Source: Candidatus Heimdallarchaeota archaeon (GTDB lineage Archaea; Asgardarchaeota; Heimdallarchaeia; Heimdallarchaeales; Heimdallarchaeaceae). From it: a stretch of DNA of 64,000 nt. Made by a program: the position numbers and the translations under genes. Below the pieces are notes generated by a model. That model was not told where the DNA came from and searched no databases. It worked only from the letters and a program-made list of their open reading frames with translations. Positions 45,917-55,840 of this stretch are shown piece after piece. The DNA lies in contig JABCTC010000012.1 in assembly GCA_018238545.1 (NCBI GenBank), positions 26,470 to 90,469 on the forward strand. Reading direction: 5' to 3'. The number at the start of each line of letters is the position of its first letter. Within the stretch, counting starts at the first letter, position 1.

Positions 45917-46912
45917 TTGTTAGGTCTTAATTCAAATTCTAATTGGTTATTCTCTGATAGAGATGTATCCATATCCGTTGCTGGATTAGATGGAGTTGGA
46001 AAAACCACCATTATTAATAAAATTCTGAATGAAGAGATAACTGAAACCTACTCTACTTATGGTATCAACCACGAAACAGTTAATATTGATGGATTGAAAC
46101 TTGGTTTGACAGATTTAGGAGGTAAAGAACCTTTTAGAAAATCTCTTTGGCCTAGTTATATTTCCCGTTCCGACGCGCTCATTTTTGTTGTTGATGCAAC
46201 TAAAGAACATCAGATTCAAGAATCAAAGAAATGGTTTATTCGTTCCTTGAAGTGGATTAAGGAAGATTCACCTATACTTGTTTTACTTAACACCTGGGAT
46301 AAGAAAGTTAACCAAAAAGAAATCAACACCGTTTCTAACTTGTTTAAGTCATCTTCTCGTCGACAATTGATTGAATGTTTTAGTGTATCTCCAATTACTG
46401 GTGAAAATCTAAACAAAACAATTGATTGGTTAGCTAATACAATTATCACCAATCTAGTTAGTACGGGAATATCGGTAGAGTATTTTGTTGCATTTCTTAA
46501 AATAGACAATGGTATAATAGAGGCAAGAATTCGCACACCATCAGTAATTGATGAAACTGAAGGGATCTCTCCTGTAATTCGTTACAAATTTGCGTCTGGC
46601 GATGAGTCAATTCTTGAATACATGAACCTTAAAGGAAGACAAGTAGTCATGGCAGCTGACGATCAGACATCATGTTGGTTGATGACAAATGTGATTGATC
46701 AGAATGAAGAGATAAAAGGTGCTTCTTTGCTTTTGAAACTATTAACAGAATTTATTAAGGAAATACAAGGATTGAAAGAGGATAGAGGCGTTAATATATC
46801 AGAATCTGATTTGACAAGTCACCTTATGAAATACTTGATTGACAACCAATCTTTCTGGTCTGAGAAAGAACTACCAATGTTTGAAATCTCTTATGTAGAA
46901 AACAATTCTTGA
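45917..46912 (+). CDS. Arf-like small GTPase with C-terminal longin/roadblock-like domain
   Basis: 331 residues. The Arf-type G domain (about 17-182) has GLDGVGKTT, the switch-I Thr in YSTYGINHETV, DLGGKEPFR and SLWPSYISRSDALIFVVDAT, the order seen in Arf. G4 reads NTWDKK rather than NKxD, keeping Asn and Asp. The N-terminal amphipathic helix and Gly2 of eukaryotic Arfs are absent. The remaining 150 residues (YFVAFLKIDNGIIEARIRTP, QVVMAADDQTSC, ASLLLKLLTEFIKEI) alternate strands and helices in a longin/roadblock-like way; the fold is inferred. The start is TTG 45917 after GTGAT at 45906-45910; upstream frames hit stops. Confidence 0.75.
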   Translation: MLGLNSNSNWLFSDRDVSISVAGLDGVGKTTIINKILNEEITETYSTYGINHETVNIDGLKLGLTDLGGKEPFRKSLWPSYISRSDALIFVVDATKEHQIQESKKWFIRSLKWIKEDSPILVLLNTWDKKVNQKEINTVSNLFKSSSRRQLIECFSVSPITGENLNKTIDWLANTIITNLVSTGISVEYFVAFLKIDNGIIEARIRTPSVIDETEGISPVIRYKFASGDESILEYMNLKGRQVVMAADDQTSCWLMTNVIDQNEEIKGASLLLKLLTEFIKEIQGLKEDRGVNISESDLTSHLMKYLIDNQSFWSEKELPMFEISYVENNS

Positions 46913-47000
46913 AGAATGGTTAAAAAATTCCCATTTTACTAGGATGATAAGGTGACAAAACCCTTATAATAATTTCTTTGTTAATTACTTTGAATTAACC

Positions 47001-48503
47001 ATGGATTCTGAGCTAAAAGAGATTCTTAAAGGTATCAAAGGTTTCAGAGACTTCTACCCAGAGGACTATGCTGAAATCAATAAGATTCTGAATATTATGC
47101 GTGATGTTTCTAATAAGTTTGGTTTTGAGGAATATGAGGGACCCTCTCTAGAATACGCCAAATTAATTGAGCACAAGTCTGGACAGGACTTGTATGACGA
47201 AATATACAGCCTGGAGGATCGAGAAAAGCGCAAATTGGTTCTTAGGCCAGAGCAAACTCCTACTTTAGCACGATTAATTGCGAATCAACATCAAAGATAT
47301 CCCAAACCAATGAGATGGTTTTCTATTCCAAGAATTTTCCGAGATGAAACACCTCAAAGGGGAAGAGTTAAGGAGCACTTTCAATTTAATGCGGATATAA
47401 TTGGAGTAGATCAAGTTGGTGCCGATGCTGAGATTATTGCCCTTACTACTCAAATAATCAAGAAAGCTGGATTAAACGAAGACGAGTTTGTTTGTACAAT
47501 CAATAGCAGAGAATTAGTTCAAAATTATCTGAATCATTTGGGTGTCGAAAATTTACCAGATGTTATAAGAGCCATAGATTCTCGTGAAAAACATGTTCAG
47601 AGTTATATTAAGCAAGATTTAATTAATAAAAAAGTAGAGAAGGAAAAAGCTGATGATCTTTCTATGATTGTTAGGACTGTATGGATGCAAGACCCAAAAT
47701 TGGAAAAGTTCAGTTCAATTCTTCAGAAGGATTCTAACCTGGCTCCTTATGTTGATAGCTTACAAGAGATTGCTGAGAAAGTAATCAAGAAATCATTCAA
47801 AAATCTAGGTTTAACTGATCTTCAATCAGATAAGTTGTATGCTTTTTCAAATGTCAGAGGTAATCCAGAGGTTTTCCTTGAACAAATGCAAAATGAGTTC
47901 GATTTAGATGAAGCAACCAAAGAAGTTCTAGACAAAATGAAAGAACTTGCTGTATATCTAAAAATGTTTGGAGTTATTGATACTTGCATTTATGATGCCT
48001 CTATAGCACGAGGTCTCGATTATTATACAGGAATAGTGTTCGAGTTCTACGATACAACAGGTTCCGTTGTGAGGGCAATCGCTGGGGGAGGAAGATATGA
48101 TCAGCTCGTTGAAAGTTTTGGTGGGGGAAAGATTTCTAGTACTGGAATAGGTATGGGTGAAACTGTTCTCTATTCCATTCTAAAAGAGCAAGGAAAACTG
48201 GAAAAATATGAACACCCTGCTAAGGTTTACGTTGTACCAATGTCAGAAGATGTTATTAACATTGCAGCTGAAATAGTTTCAACTTTAAGAGATGACTTTG
48301 CAACATTGTTTAATCCATTCGGCTGGAACCGTAAAAAACAACTCCAAGATGCAGTAAACAGGAATATCCCCTATGTGATTATTGTTGGTAAAAGAGATTT
48401 AGAAAATAAGAGTGTAACTCTTAAAAATCTAGAAACAAGAGAGGAATCTTTAGTACTAATCTCTGATTTAACAAAAGAACTAAAGAAGCGATTTGCCCAA
48501 TAA
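47001..48503 (+). CDS. hisS: Histidyl-tRNA synthetase
   Basis: Charges tRNA-His in the cytoplasm. Class II fold of 500 residues. Motif 1 is around GFEEYEGPSLEYAKLIEHKS, motif 2 is RWFSIPRIFRDETPQRGRVKE with FQFNADIIG, and the HisRS-specific ARGLDYYTGIVFEF and motif 3-like GGGRYDQLVESFGG are intact. A C-terminal anticodon-binding domain (AKVYVVPMSEDVINIAAEIV) follows. The protein is longer than a minimal HisRS (about 420), due to an insertion in the middle (residues about 200-300). ATG 47001 follows a TATA-like CTTATAATAA. Confidence 0.93.
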   Translation: MDSELKEILKGIKGFRDFYPEDYAEINKILNIMRDVSNKFGFEEYEGPSLEYAKLIEHKSGQDLYDEIYSLEDREKRKLVLRPEQTPTLARLIANQHQRYPKPMRWFSIPRIFRDETPQRGRVKEHFQFNADIIGVDQVGADAEIIALTTQIIKKAGLNEDEFVCTINSRELVQNYLNHLGVENLPDVIRAIDSREKHVQSYIKQDLINKKVEKEKADDLSMIVRTVWMQDPKLEKFSSILQKDSNLAPYVDSLQEIAEKVIKKSFKNLGLTDLQSDKLYAFSNVRGNPEVFLEQMQNEFDLDEATKEVLDKMKELAVYLKMFGVIDTCIYDASIARGLDYYTGIVFEFYDTTGSVVRAIAGGGRYDQLVESFGGGKISSTGIGMGETVLYSILKEQGKLEKYEHPAKVYVVPMSEDVINIAAEIVSTLRDDFATLFNPFGWNRKKQLQDAVNRNIPYVIIVGKRDLENKSVTLKNLETREESLVLISDLTKELKKRFAQ

Positions 48504-48579
48504 TCACACTATTTCTTTCCATCTTTAGGAAAAATGGAAGAACAAAACTAATTTATTCCATTTCTTTATTTGTGTATTA

Positions 48580-50178
48580 ATGACCGCGTTATTACACAAT
48601 TATCTTAAGTCTACAAAACCACAAACCTTTGCAAAAAATGTAACAGATAAATCTAAATTCACCAATATTTTAGCAGATTTACAACTAGAAAAAAATCTAA
48701 CTCTAGATAACTTTGTAGAATATATGTTAGCTGAGTGTAAAAAGCAGTATACTTTGGGAAACAAAGATGGAGTAATGATAATATTACGCAATGTTAAGGT
48801 TTTACTACCATTAGTACCTAAAATACTAATTGCCTTTTTTTACTTTGCATTAGCAGATTCTTTCTTGCTTTCAAATGATTATGAAGGAGCTGAAAAAGCA
48901 GTTAGAAAAGCAGAGGTTATCGCTCAGAAATTGAAGGACCCAAAGATACAAATTAAGGTGTATAACATGCAGTTTATCATAAGCAGGACACTTGAAAAAG
49001 ATAAAGCAATGAGTTTTCTTCTCAAATCTAAAGAACTGTCAGAAAAAAACAAATTCTATGAAAACATTGTATTTTGCGATGTTAACATTGGTCTAATGCA
49101 TCTATTCAAAAAAGAAGCAAACAAAGCATTAGAATTTTGTTCAAATACGATTGATATAGTAACTTCAAAACCTTATCCGAATGAAAAGATCATCCTTCCT
49201 GCAGATTTCTTCTTAAACATATTTTCTGATAACCCTGGACTTGCAGTCGTTTCAAAAAATAAAGAAACAATACTAAAAGGTGTAGGAGTTGTATTAAGAG
49301 CTATCAAGTATCTGAAGTCGGATTATGAGGCAACTAGACGTTTAACTATACTTGCAAACATTTTGAAACTTTCAGATAGTTTACTAGAACCGTCGATAAA
49401 ACAAATAGATGATTTCATAGAAGGATTAAATCGTAATAAGAAGGCGCTGTACTATTCTGCTACCGCACAAGGTGTTGCGGAATACAAAGAGTTCAAACTA
49501 GCTCTGGTTTATTTTGAGAAAGCTATAGAATTTTCTACTTATATACCAGATGATGAACAAAAGCTGATTAGGAAAGGTAACGCGTATACAATCGCTCAGC
49601 TTCTAGGAATATCTATGTTATATGATCTTGCATCGTCTTCACAGACTACGCAGTTAATGAAAAAGTTAACATTGAGATTGAATAATTCATGTTTAATTGG
49701 TGACAAAGATCAGAAAGTGGAATTTGCTAATACTGTTAGCGACTCAGATGCTGCATTTGCGCTTTCCAGAGACTTGATAGAAGAGAAATTGCTTTTTTCG
49801 ATTAAAGATAAATATGAGCTTAAAGACAATATAAGCAAATTCTTCTATAGAACTAGTAAGGAAGACATACTTGAAAATCTAGAAATCTTTGTGATAAACG
49901 CTTTGAACCAAAATGATGATGTACAGTCACTCCTATTTATAGGTTCAACAATGGATCAAAAGGATTTAAGAAAGACACGAAAAATCTTCTCTGGATATCA
50001 AATAATTGGACACATTTTGCCCAAGGAACTCAGAGAAAATAAGCATAATGAGGATTTTGTTATTAAATTTGTGAGTGATCTTCTACGAGCTCCACAGCGT
50101 TTCAAAAAGATTGAAATATTAATCCCAAATGATAATATTGCAATATCTTATAAACAACTATTTCCGGTGAAAAAGTGA
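48580..50178 (+). CDS. TPR-like helical repeat protein
   Basis: 532 residues, all-helical, soluble. Regular helix pairs such as YFALADSFLLSNDYEGAEKAVRKAE and YFEKAIEFSTYIPDDEQK follow the tetratricopeptide pattern, so it is probably a protein-interaction scaffold. The last 120 residues (LENLEIFVINALNQNDDVQS) look different and may be a separate domain. No enzyme motif. It converges on another TPR gene with a single base between the two stops. Confidence 0.6.
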   Translation: MTALLHNYLKSTKPQTFAKNVTDKSKFTNILADLQLEKNLTLDNFVEYMLAECKKQYTLGNKDGVMIILRNVKVLLPLVPKILIAFFYFALADSFLLSNDYEGAEKAVRKAEVIAQKLKDPKIQIKVYNMQFIISRTLEKDKAMSFLLKSKELSEKNKFYENIVFCDVNIGLMHLFKKEANKALEFCSNTIDIVTSKPYPNEKIILPADFFLNIFSDNPGLAVVSKNKETILKGVGVVLRAIKYLKSDYEATRRLTILANILKLSDSLLEPSIKQIDDFIEGLNRNKKALYYSATAQGVAEYKEFKLALVYFEKAIEFSTYIPDDEQKLIRKGNAYTIAQLLGISMLYDLASSSQTTQLMKKLTLRLNNSCLIGDKDQKVEFANTVSDSDAAFALSRDLIEEKLLFSIKDKYELKDNISKFFYRTSKEDILENLEIFVINALNQNDDVQSLLFIGSTMDQKDLRKTRKIFSGYQIIGHILPKELRENKHNEDFVIKFVSDLLRAPQRFKKIEILIPNDNIAISYKQLFPVKK

Positions 50179-50179
50179 C

Positions 50180-50980
50180 TTAACCAGCGAACATGGAGAT
50201 AATTGTATTTTGTACAGAAGTGATCTTTTCAGGATTGTAATTAGCTCTTTTCATTTCGTTAATTGCTTCGAACATGTATTCTTTGGCTTTAGGTTTTTTC
50301 TTAAGCTCAAAATATATTCGACCAATTAGTATTGCAATAGTAATTACATTGTCGTGATTATTTGTTTCCTTGAAATAAGTGAATGCGGGAGAAAGAAACT
50401 TCAGAGCCTTCGAATGATCGGATTGGGAGATTAAAACATGACCCAAATCAAATTCGCATTCTGCTTTCATTTTGTTGTTTTTTGCTTTTTTATAATAATC
50501 TAGTGCTGTTTTGTAGGCTTCAACAATGTTGACTTGATGATCAATAGAATCTGAAAGATCCATTTGATATGCCTCAGCTAGTTGTTTCCATGAATCAGCT
50601 ATTTTCTCTGAATCTTTTAGGTTAGTAAAAATGTGTATTGATTCAAATAAATATTGTCTGCTTCTCTTGAACTCTCCTTCTTCCTTATAGATCTCTCCAA
50701 GAGCTAACGCGCATTCTCCTAATTTGACCAATTTGTTAAGTTCTTTGAATCTAGAATACGCTCTAGCAAACATCAACCTAGATTGATCAAGCCGAGTGAT
50801 GTTAAAATATGCAGAAGCTAGAAGAAGTGAACTTTCTGCAGATTTCTCTTTATTGCCTGTTGTTGTATACATTTCTTGTGCATACATCAAATCCTTTATA
50901 CAATTTTGATAATTACCTTTGAGGAACCCGTCTTTTCCTCGCAAGAAGAAGAAATTTGCATTGGTATTTTGATCATTCAT
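50180..50980 (-). CDS. TPR repeat protein
   Basis: 266 residues with clear tetratricopeptide helix pairs: GKDGFLKGNYQNCIKDLMYA, ALALGEIYKEEGEFKRSRQY, TALDYYKKAKNNKMKAECEF and GRIYFELKKKPKAKEYMFEA. No membrane segment or signal peptide, so probably a cytoplasmic scaffold. Partners unknown. It is the minus-strand neighbour of the longer TPR-like gene that ends one base away, which may reflect a functional pair, but the strand arrangement prevents a common transcript. Confidence 0.65.
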   Translation of the reverse strand: MNDQNTNANFFFLRGKDGFLKGNYQNCIKDLMYAQEMYTTTGNKEKSAESSLLLASAYFNITRLDQSRLMFARAYSRFKELNKLVKLGECALALGEIYKEEGEFKRSRQYLFESIHIFTNLKDSEKIADSWKQLAEAYQMDLSDSIDHQVNIVEAYKTALDYYKKAKNNKMKAECEFDLGHVLISQSDHSKALKFLSPAFTYFKETNNHDNVITIAILIGRIYFELKKKPKAKEYMFEAINEMKRANYNPEKITSVQNTIISMFAG

Positions 50981-51092
50981 GTATATCTGCTCCTAGCCCA
51001 CTTGCCTTTCTATAATATAATTCACGTAATTTATTAAATAGTTTCTAGTAGTTTACTCCGCCAAAAAAATGGAAAAAATGGAAGAAAAGAGA

Positions 51093-52841
51093 TTAGTTTT
51101 TCTTGTAAAAGAGTGGCTTTTCCTCGTAACTCAATTTTACTGTATCCCAATTTATCTCTCTTGAAAGCGTTCTCTTACCTACATCATCAGTTTTGTTGAC
51201 TCTTCTCGCATGTAAAAACTCATTAGCTTTTCTTTGAAGTGATCTTCTCTGATATGTTGGTTCTGGTCTTGCAAGTGTCATTGCTGTTTTAGCTTGTTTT
51301 TCTGCCAATATTCCAACTAATAGTTTTTCCCCGAAAACAAATTCTACAAGTCTATAGAGACCTATATCTTGCTTATCGCGATAGAATGCTTCTTCAGGAA
51401 TTACTGAAATCGTTGCTACTTTCTTCACTGCCGCAATAAACATCTTACCAACTTCTATTAGTCCAATAATTGGATCTAGAAATTCAGAAGGAAAAGCGAC
51501 AGTAGCTTCTGAATAGAAAACTGTAGGTTGAGTTTCTTTTTGTTCTGATTCAATTAATCCACTAATTACGAAATTATCTTCACGATAAGAATCATAAATC
51601 TCTAATCCTAGTCCTATACCAGAAACGCTGGCAATGAGTATTTCATCCAAAATTAACCTATACCACTTATCTATTGCTTGAGGTGTTTTTGCAGCTTTTA
51701 CAGTTTCAGTTTTCTTCTTCTTTTTAAATTTTGAAAATAGTTTTTTGAAGAATCCCTTTATCTCCTCTTTTTCTATTATCTCTTCAATTACTTCACGTTC
51801 TTCTTTTTCTCTTTGAAGAACTTGGACAACTGGGAGATGTTTTGAATACTTCTCAAGAGCCTTCAGATCGTCTAATTTAAGTTTCAATAAGGATTCTATT
51901 TCCTTCATATTAATATCATCTAAAGGTGTAATTAATCCAATCCAAACTTCTGCATCTGTAGTTTGGGAATTTGCAATGATGAAGTTTATCTCAGGGAAAG
52001 AGGTTAAGAACTTTCCTGCAAGTCTCATATATTTCAAAATATGTGGGTTATTTGAATCCATTAATGGAGTACATTTCTTGAATTCCTTATGAATCTGTGC
52101 AGAATTTTTAGCAGGTAAAAGTGATTCAAATCGATCTTTTTTCGATGTATCTTGATCCCATGTAGCATAGTAGAAAATAGAGGAATCTTTCAAATAAGGT
52201 ATGGGGACAGCTGGGTTTGGTTCACCTATAGTCTCCCCTATGAAGTTATTTGCAATTATCTGTGCTAATAAACCAACTTCATTAGAGTGGAGAATTTCTT
52301 GGCTGTTAGCCCATTTCTTCTGAGTTGTGGAAAATATTGTTTGACACATAGCTGTTTCCATTAGAAAAACTATCCACCAATTTGGGATAATATTCATTTT
52401 GTCAGAAATGTATTCCAAATGGTGCCGAACAAAGTAATCAGCTACCAATGCTGCTGCGATTTGCTTAGCAACTCCTCTGTCCATTAAATAATAATACCGT
52501 TTTCTAAGCATCGAAGCAACTCTATATGAAAAAGCTACGATATAAGTTAATTCGTACCACATTTCGTCATTAGTTATGTTCAAATTCATCCAGAATTCGA
52601 TAATTTCTTTCCTTCTAGCATCATCTTCAAGTTCAAATTTCACTTCTGATGACATTATAATATAATCTGCTGTATAAAGAGCAGATACTATCAAATTATT
52701 GGGTCGCGAATATTCTTGTTCAAATTTTTCGACTAATTCAGAGTTTAAGTTTCGATATCTTTCAAACAATTGACGAAGCTGATGAACTCTTACAGTTTCG
52801 AGATATTCTTTTTCTAAGAATCGTGTGATACTCTCTTTCAT
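51093..52841 (-). CDS. Hypothetical protein, 582 residues
   Basis: No family recognised. Mostly helical N-terminal half (FWMNLNITNDEMWYELTYIVA, IIPNWWIVFLMETAMCQTIF), then a lysine-rich coiled hinge near residues 360-390 (GFFKKLFSKFKKKKK), and a mixed C-terminal domain (ISVIPEEAFYRDKQDIGLY, KQAKTAMTLARPEPTYQRR). The hydrophobic patches are too short and broken to be confident membrane helices. No catalytic motif visible. It stands alone between gaps of about 110 and 160 bases. Function unknown. Confidence 0.45.
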   Translation of the reverse strand: MKESITRFLEKEYLETVRVHQLRQLFERYRNLNSELVEKFEQEYSRPNNLIVSALYTADYIIMSSEVKFELEDDARRKEIIEFWMNLNITNDEMWYELTYIVAFSYRVASMLRKRYYYLMDRGVAKQIAAALVADYFVRHHLEYISDKMNIIPNWWIVFLMETAMCQTIFSTTQKKWANSQEILHSNEVGLLAQIIANNFIGETIGEPNPAVPIPYLKDSSIFYYATWDQDTSKKDRFESLLPAKNSAQIHKEFKKCTPLMDSNNPHILKYMRLAGKFLTSFPEINFIIANSQTTDAEVWIGLITPLDDINMKEIESLLKLKLDDLKALEKYSKHLPVVQVLQREKEEREVIEEIIEKEEIKGFFKKLFSKFKKKKKTETVKAAKTPQAIDKWYRLILDEILIASVSGIGLGLEIYDSYREDNFVISGLIESEQKETQPTVFYSEATVAFPSEFLDPIIGLIEVGKMFIAAVKKVATISVIPEEAFYRDKQDIGLYRLVEFVFGEKLLVGILAEKQAKTAMTLARPEPTYQRRSLQRKANEFLHARRVNKTDDVGKRTLSREINWDTVKLSYEEKPLFYKKN

Positions 52842-53002
52842 ATTTATGATAAATAATTCATAAAAATTAAACCTATCGCAAACATAAACTTATTTTACAT
52901 GACAATAATCTGTTAAATAGCGTGAATTATGATGAAGGTTTTACCGTTTGAGCCTATGGCAATGTAAAGAACGGCACCTCTGAGTTTACGCTATTCTTTA
53001 TT

Positions 53003-54394
53003 CTATTCTATACCATCAGCTTTGCTGTATTTATTCCAAAACCTTCGATAGAGTATACCTGTACTTGTTTCGATTGGAAGGTCTTTGATATTATCTATCC
53101 ATTCACCAGTTAACTTTTGACTTTCTTTAAACGAATCTGTTGTAACCTTCTTCATTTTTGTTAAATCAGCTTTTTTTGGTTTTCCTGATAGATTTTTGAG
53201 AATTGTGTTAACCTTTTTAACATATTTTTTCTCAAACTTATCTCTATCTTCTTTGTAAGTTCCTAACCTCTTTTGATAGTCTAAAAGAACCAATCTGTGA
53301 AGTTTCTCATGTTGCCACCAGAGGGATTTCTCATTGTATTTTTCATCTCCCAAAATTGGTTCTTTACTGAATCCAGCTTTAGGTAAGAATACAGGTTTGA
53401 ATGTACTTGTGCATGGACCTGATGTACCTGTAACCCAGTGAACCTGAATGTTTTTTTTCAGATGAGAGACAATAGATCCAGTAGATTGATCTGGTAATGT
53501 AAAACTTGTAGCGTGGTGACACGGACTCTTGGCTGAAGCTTTTGATGCTGACCAAGTAGCTTCTTCTTCTGGTTTGATATTGTGATTCCTAAGAACTTCC
53601 ATCACGTCTTCTGGAGTTATCTTACCTTTATTTCTTAATAAAAGAGCTGTAGTACATTGTTGACGGTCAAAGCCTTTTGCAAAATATTGTGTTCTAGTTT
53701 TGGACTCTTTTACAACATGATATATACGGAATTTAGGTATGAAATTATCAGCAAAATGGAAATCATCTTTACTCTTACAGTAGCCTTTGTTGATAGCATG
53801 ATCAATTAGCTCTGGATGAATAAGATCATATTCGCTACCTATTGAGAGAGTGTTTGATATTGTACGTATTCCTTTCACTTTCTCTGCTATCCAAAATTTA
53901 TCAGCTGTTTCAAGAATCCAAGCTTCTTTTGTGTCTGCAATTATGAATGAATTATGGTAATTACGACCTTTGACTCCATAGGTACATTCCCCCCCTTGGC
54001 CATACTTCTCCAACAGGTTGGTTATCGTTTCAAGTGCTTCTTTTGCTGTTTTTGTTCTTTCTAATACCAGACGCATCATATCCATACCAAGCAACCCTGT
54101 ATCGCGTATGGGTTCCTTGCTCCAAACAGCTTCATTACCGATTGTTACGCCATATTCATTACTACCCATCTCACAACCAAACATCCAAAATGGTTTCAAT
54201 AGGAGTACATCATACGTTTCCTTTACTTGTGGAATTGTAATATATGTACATTTAACCTTGGCATTAGCTCCATATTTTTTTCCTTTTACATATTCAATGT
54301 TATGAACCTCATTAGGAGTACGGTTTGAATTTTTACCTAAAATAACACTACCATCTTTAGTAGACTTTCCTACAGCAACTACCGTGTCACACAT
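53003..54394 (-). CDS. Secernin-type C69 peptidase
   Basis: 463 residues of the N-terminal-nucleophile hydrolase family C69. The sequence starts MCDTVVAVGKSTKDGSVILG, so removal of Met exposes Cys2 as the nucleophile. GKNSNRTPNEV and GVTIGNEAVWSKEP and the ILETADKFWIAEKVKGIRTI block follow the secernin pattern. Bacterial relatives are dipeptidases, but secernins are not all proven to cut peptides. It precedes the M20 peptidase by position but is transcribed separately. It could work with the Opp importer, as an inference. Confidence 0.85.
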   Translation of the reverse strand: MCDTVVAVGKSTKDGSVILGKNSNRTPNEVHNIEYVKGKKYGANAKVKCTYITIPQVKETYDVLLLKPFWMFGCEMGSNEYGVTIGNEAVWSKEPIRDTGLLGMDMMRLVLERTKTAKEALETITNLLEKYGQGGECTYGVKGRNYHNSFIIADTKEAWILETADKFWIAEKVKGIRTISNTLSIGSEYDLIHPELIDHAINKGYCKSKDDFHFADNFIPKFRIYHVVKESKTRTQYFAKGFDRQQCTTALLLRNKGKITPEDVMEVLRNHNIKPEEEATWSASKASAKSPCHHATSFTLPDQSTGSIVSHLKKNIQVHWVTGTSGPCTSTFKPVFLPKAGFSKEPILGDEKYNEKSLWWQHEKLHRLVLLDYQKRLGTYKEDRDKFEKKYVKKVNTILKNLSGKPKKADLTKMKKVTTDSFKESQKLTGEWIDNIKDLPIETSTGILYRRFWNKYSKADGIE

Positions 54395-54452
54395 ATAATG
54401 AATATAAATAGTACTTGCTAAAAAAGAATTTGCTCTCCCAACTTTAAAAAAT

Positions 54453-55790
54453 TTAGAAAGTATGAATTAAAGTAGCTATGGTTTTCATTCCTTGAATCCA
54501 ATCTTCTATTATCAGATTCTCATTAGGCGCATGTGCATTCCCATCTGGGTGACCTGTTCCTATAGAAACACAAGGAACATTCTCGAAAAGATACATTGGT
54601 CCAGATCCTCCTACAAGTGGCCACACAATTGGTTCATTTTTGTAAACATCTCTAAAGGTTTGAATTATTACTTGTGCAAATGGGTTTGTACTCTTTGTTT
54701 TTGCAGCAGGATAGCCATCCCAGCTACTAATCTGTATGTGATTGAGTTGGAGAGCATCAAGATGTGCTTCAATTTTGGAAACTATATCTGTAGCATCTTG
54801 CCCTGGGACAAGACGACAATCAACCTTTGCAAAAGCTTCATTGGGAGTTACCGTTTTGCTTCCTTCTCCTTGATATCCAGACCAGATACCACAGATATTC
54901 AAAGTAGGTTCAAGGAAATATTTCCTTTTCATATCTAGTCCCGATAAACCCTTTCGAAATTCTTCAATCCCAAACGTTTCTTTCATTTCTTCTTCTTTTA
55001 AATCAAATTCCTCTATTTCCTTTAGTTCATCTACTGTTGGTTCAGGTATGTTGTCATAGAATCCTTGGACTAGGACCACATCATCTCGGTTCTTTAATTG
55101 AGATAGCGCCCAAACTAATTCGTATGCTGCATTATCTACAAATTGTGTATATCCACTATGAACATCTTTTCCTATAGTTTTTGTTTTAAAATGCATGTAA
55201 AGAATACCTTTTACACCAAGGTAAATTTGCTGGATTCCTTCTTTGGTTTTTCCTCCAAATTCCCAGATGATGCCATCAGCATTCAACGCAAAATCTCTGT
55301 TGTTTTTGATGAAATAAGGTAAATTTGGAGATCCAATTTCTTCTTCTCCTTCAATAAGAAATTTTATGTTAATTGGAGGTTTATCATAAATCTCGTTGTA
55401 AGCTTTGATTGCTTGTAATCTGCAGACAATCTCATTTTTATTATCAGTCACACCTCTAGCGAAGATTTTACCATCTCTGATTGTAGGTTCAAAAGGGGGA
55501 GATTCCCACAGTTCTAAAGGATCTTCAGGTTGAACATCATAATGGTCATAAAATAGCAAAGTTTTGTCTGCACCAACATTCATCTCTGCACAAAAAACTG
55601 GTTTAGTCGGGGTTTCACCAATGAAATAATCAAATCCTGCTTCCCCAAATATCTTTGAAAGATAAGTTATAGCTTCATCATGACCAGTGTTTTTTGCAGC
55701 TACACTGGGAATGCGAAGTAAATCAAAAAGAATATTTTGGCTTTCTTGCTTTCTGCCATCAATATTCTCAAAAACATCATTAATGCTCAT
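54453..55790 (-). CDS. M20-family metallopeptidase (dipeptidase-like)
   Basis: Zinc-dependent peptidase of 445 residues. The metal-binding motifs are visible: LLFYDHYDVQPED (H-x-D), ARGVTDNKNE (the bridging Asp and Asn), EGEEEIGSP (catalytic Glu and metal Glu) and GTGHPDGNAHAPNE (final His). The dimerisation (lid) domain lies in the middle (KTIGKDVHSGYTQFVDN). The architecture fits the cytosolic dipeptidase/DapE-like branch, with KVDCRLVPGQDATD as in carnosine-type peptidases. It likely trims peptides to amino acids. Confidence 0.9.
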   Translation of the reverse strand: MSINDVFENIDGRKQESQNILFDLLRIPSVAAKNTGHDEAITYLSKIFGEAGFDYFIGETPTKPVFCAEMNVGADKTLLFYDHYDVQPEDPLELWESPPFEPTIRDGKIFARGVTDNKNEIVCRLQAIKAYNEIYDKPPINIKFLIEGEEEIGSPNLPYFIKNNRDFALNADGIIWEFGGKTKEGIQQIYLGVKGILYMHFKTKTIGKDVHSGYTQFVDNAAYELVWALSQLKNRDDVVLVQGFYDNIPEPTVDELKEIEEFDLKEEEMKETFGIEEFRKGLSGLDMKRKYFLEPTLNICGIWSGYQGEGSKTVTPNEAFAKVDCRLVPGQDATDIVSKIEAHLDALQLNHIQISSWDGYPAAKTKSTNPFAQVIIQTFRDVYKNEPIVWPLVGGSGPMYLFENVPCVSIGTGHPDGNAHAPNENLIIEDWIQGMKTIATLIHTF

Positions 55791-55840
55791 GAGAAGAAAA
55801 AAGGTTTCTGTTTTAAAAGGGTTGTTGGGATAAAAGAGAG

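Noticed and set aside
53003..54394. Penicillin acylase or bile-salt hydrolase
   Set aside because: The N-terminal Cys and GKNSNRTPNE fit secernin/C69 better; acylase-specific residues were not seen.
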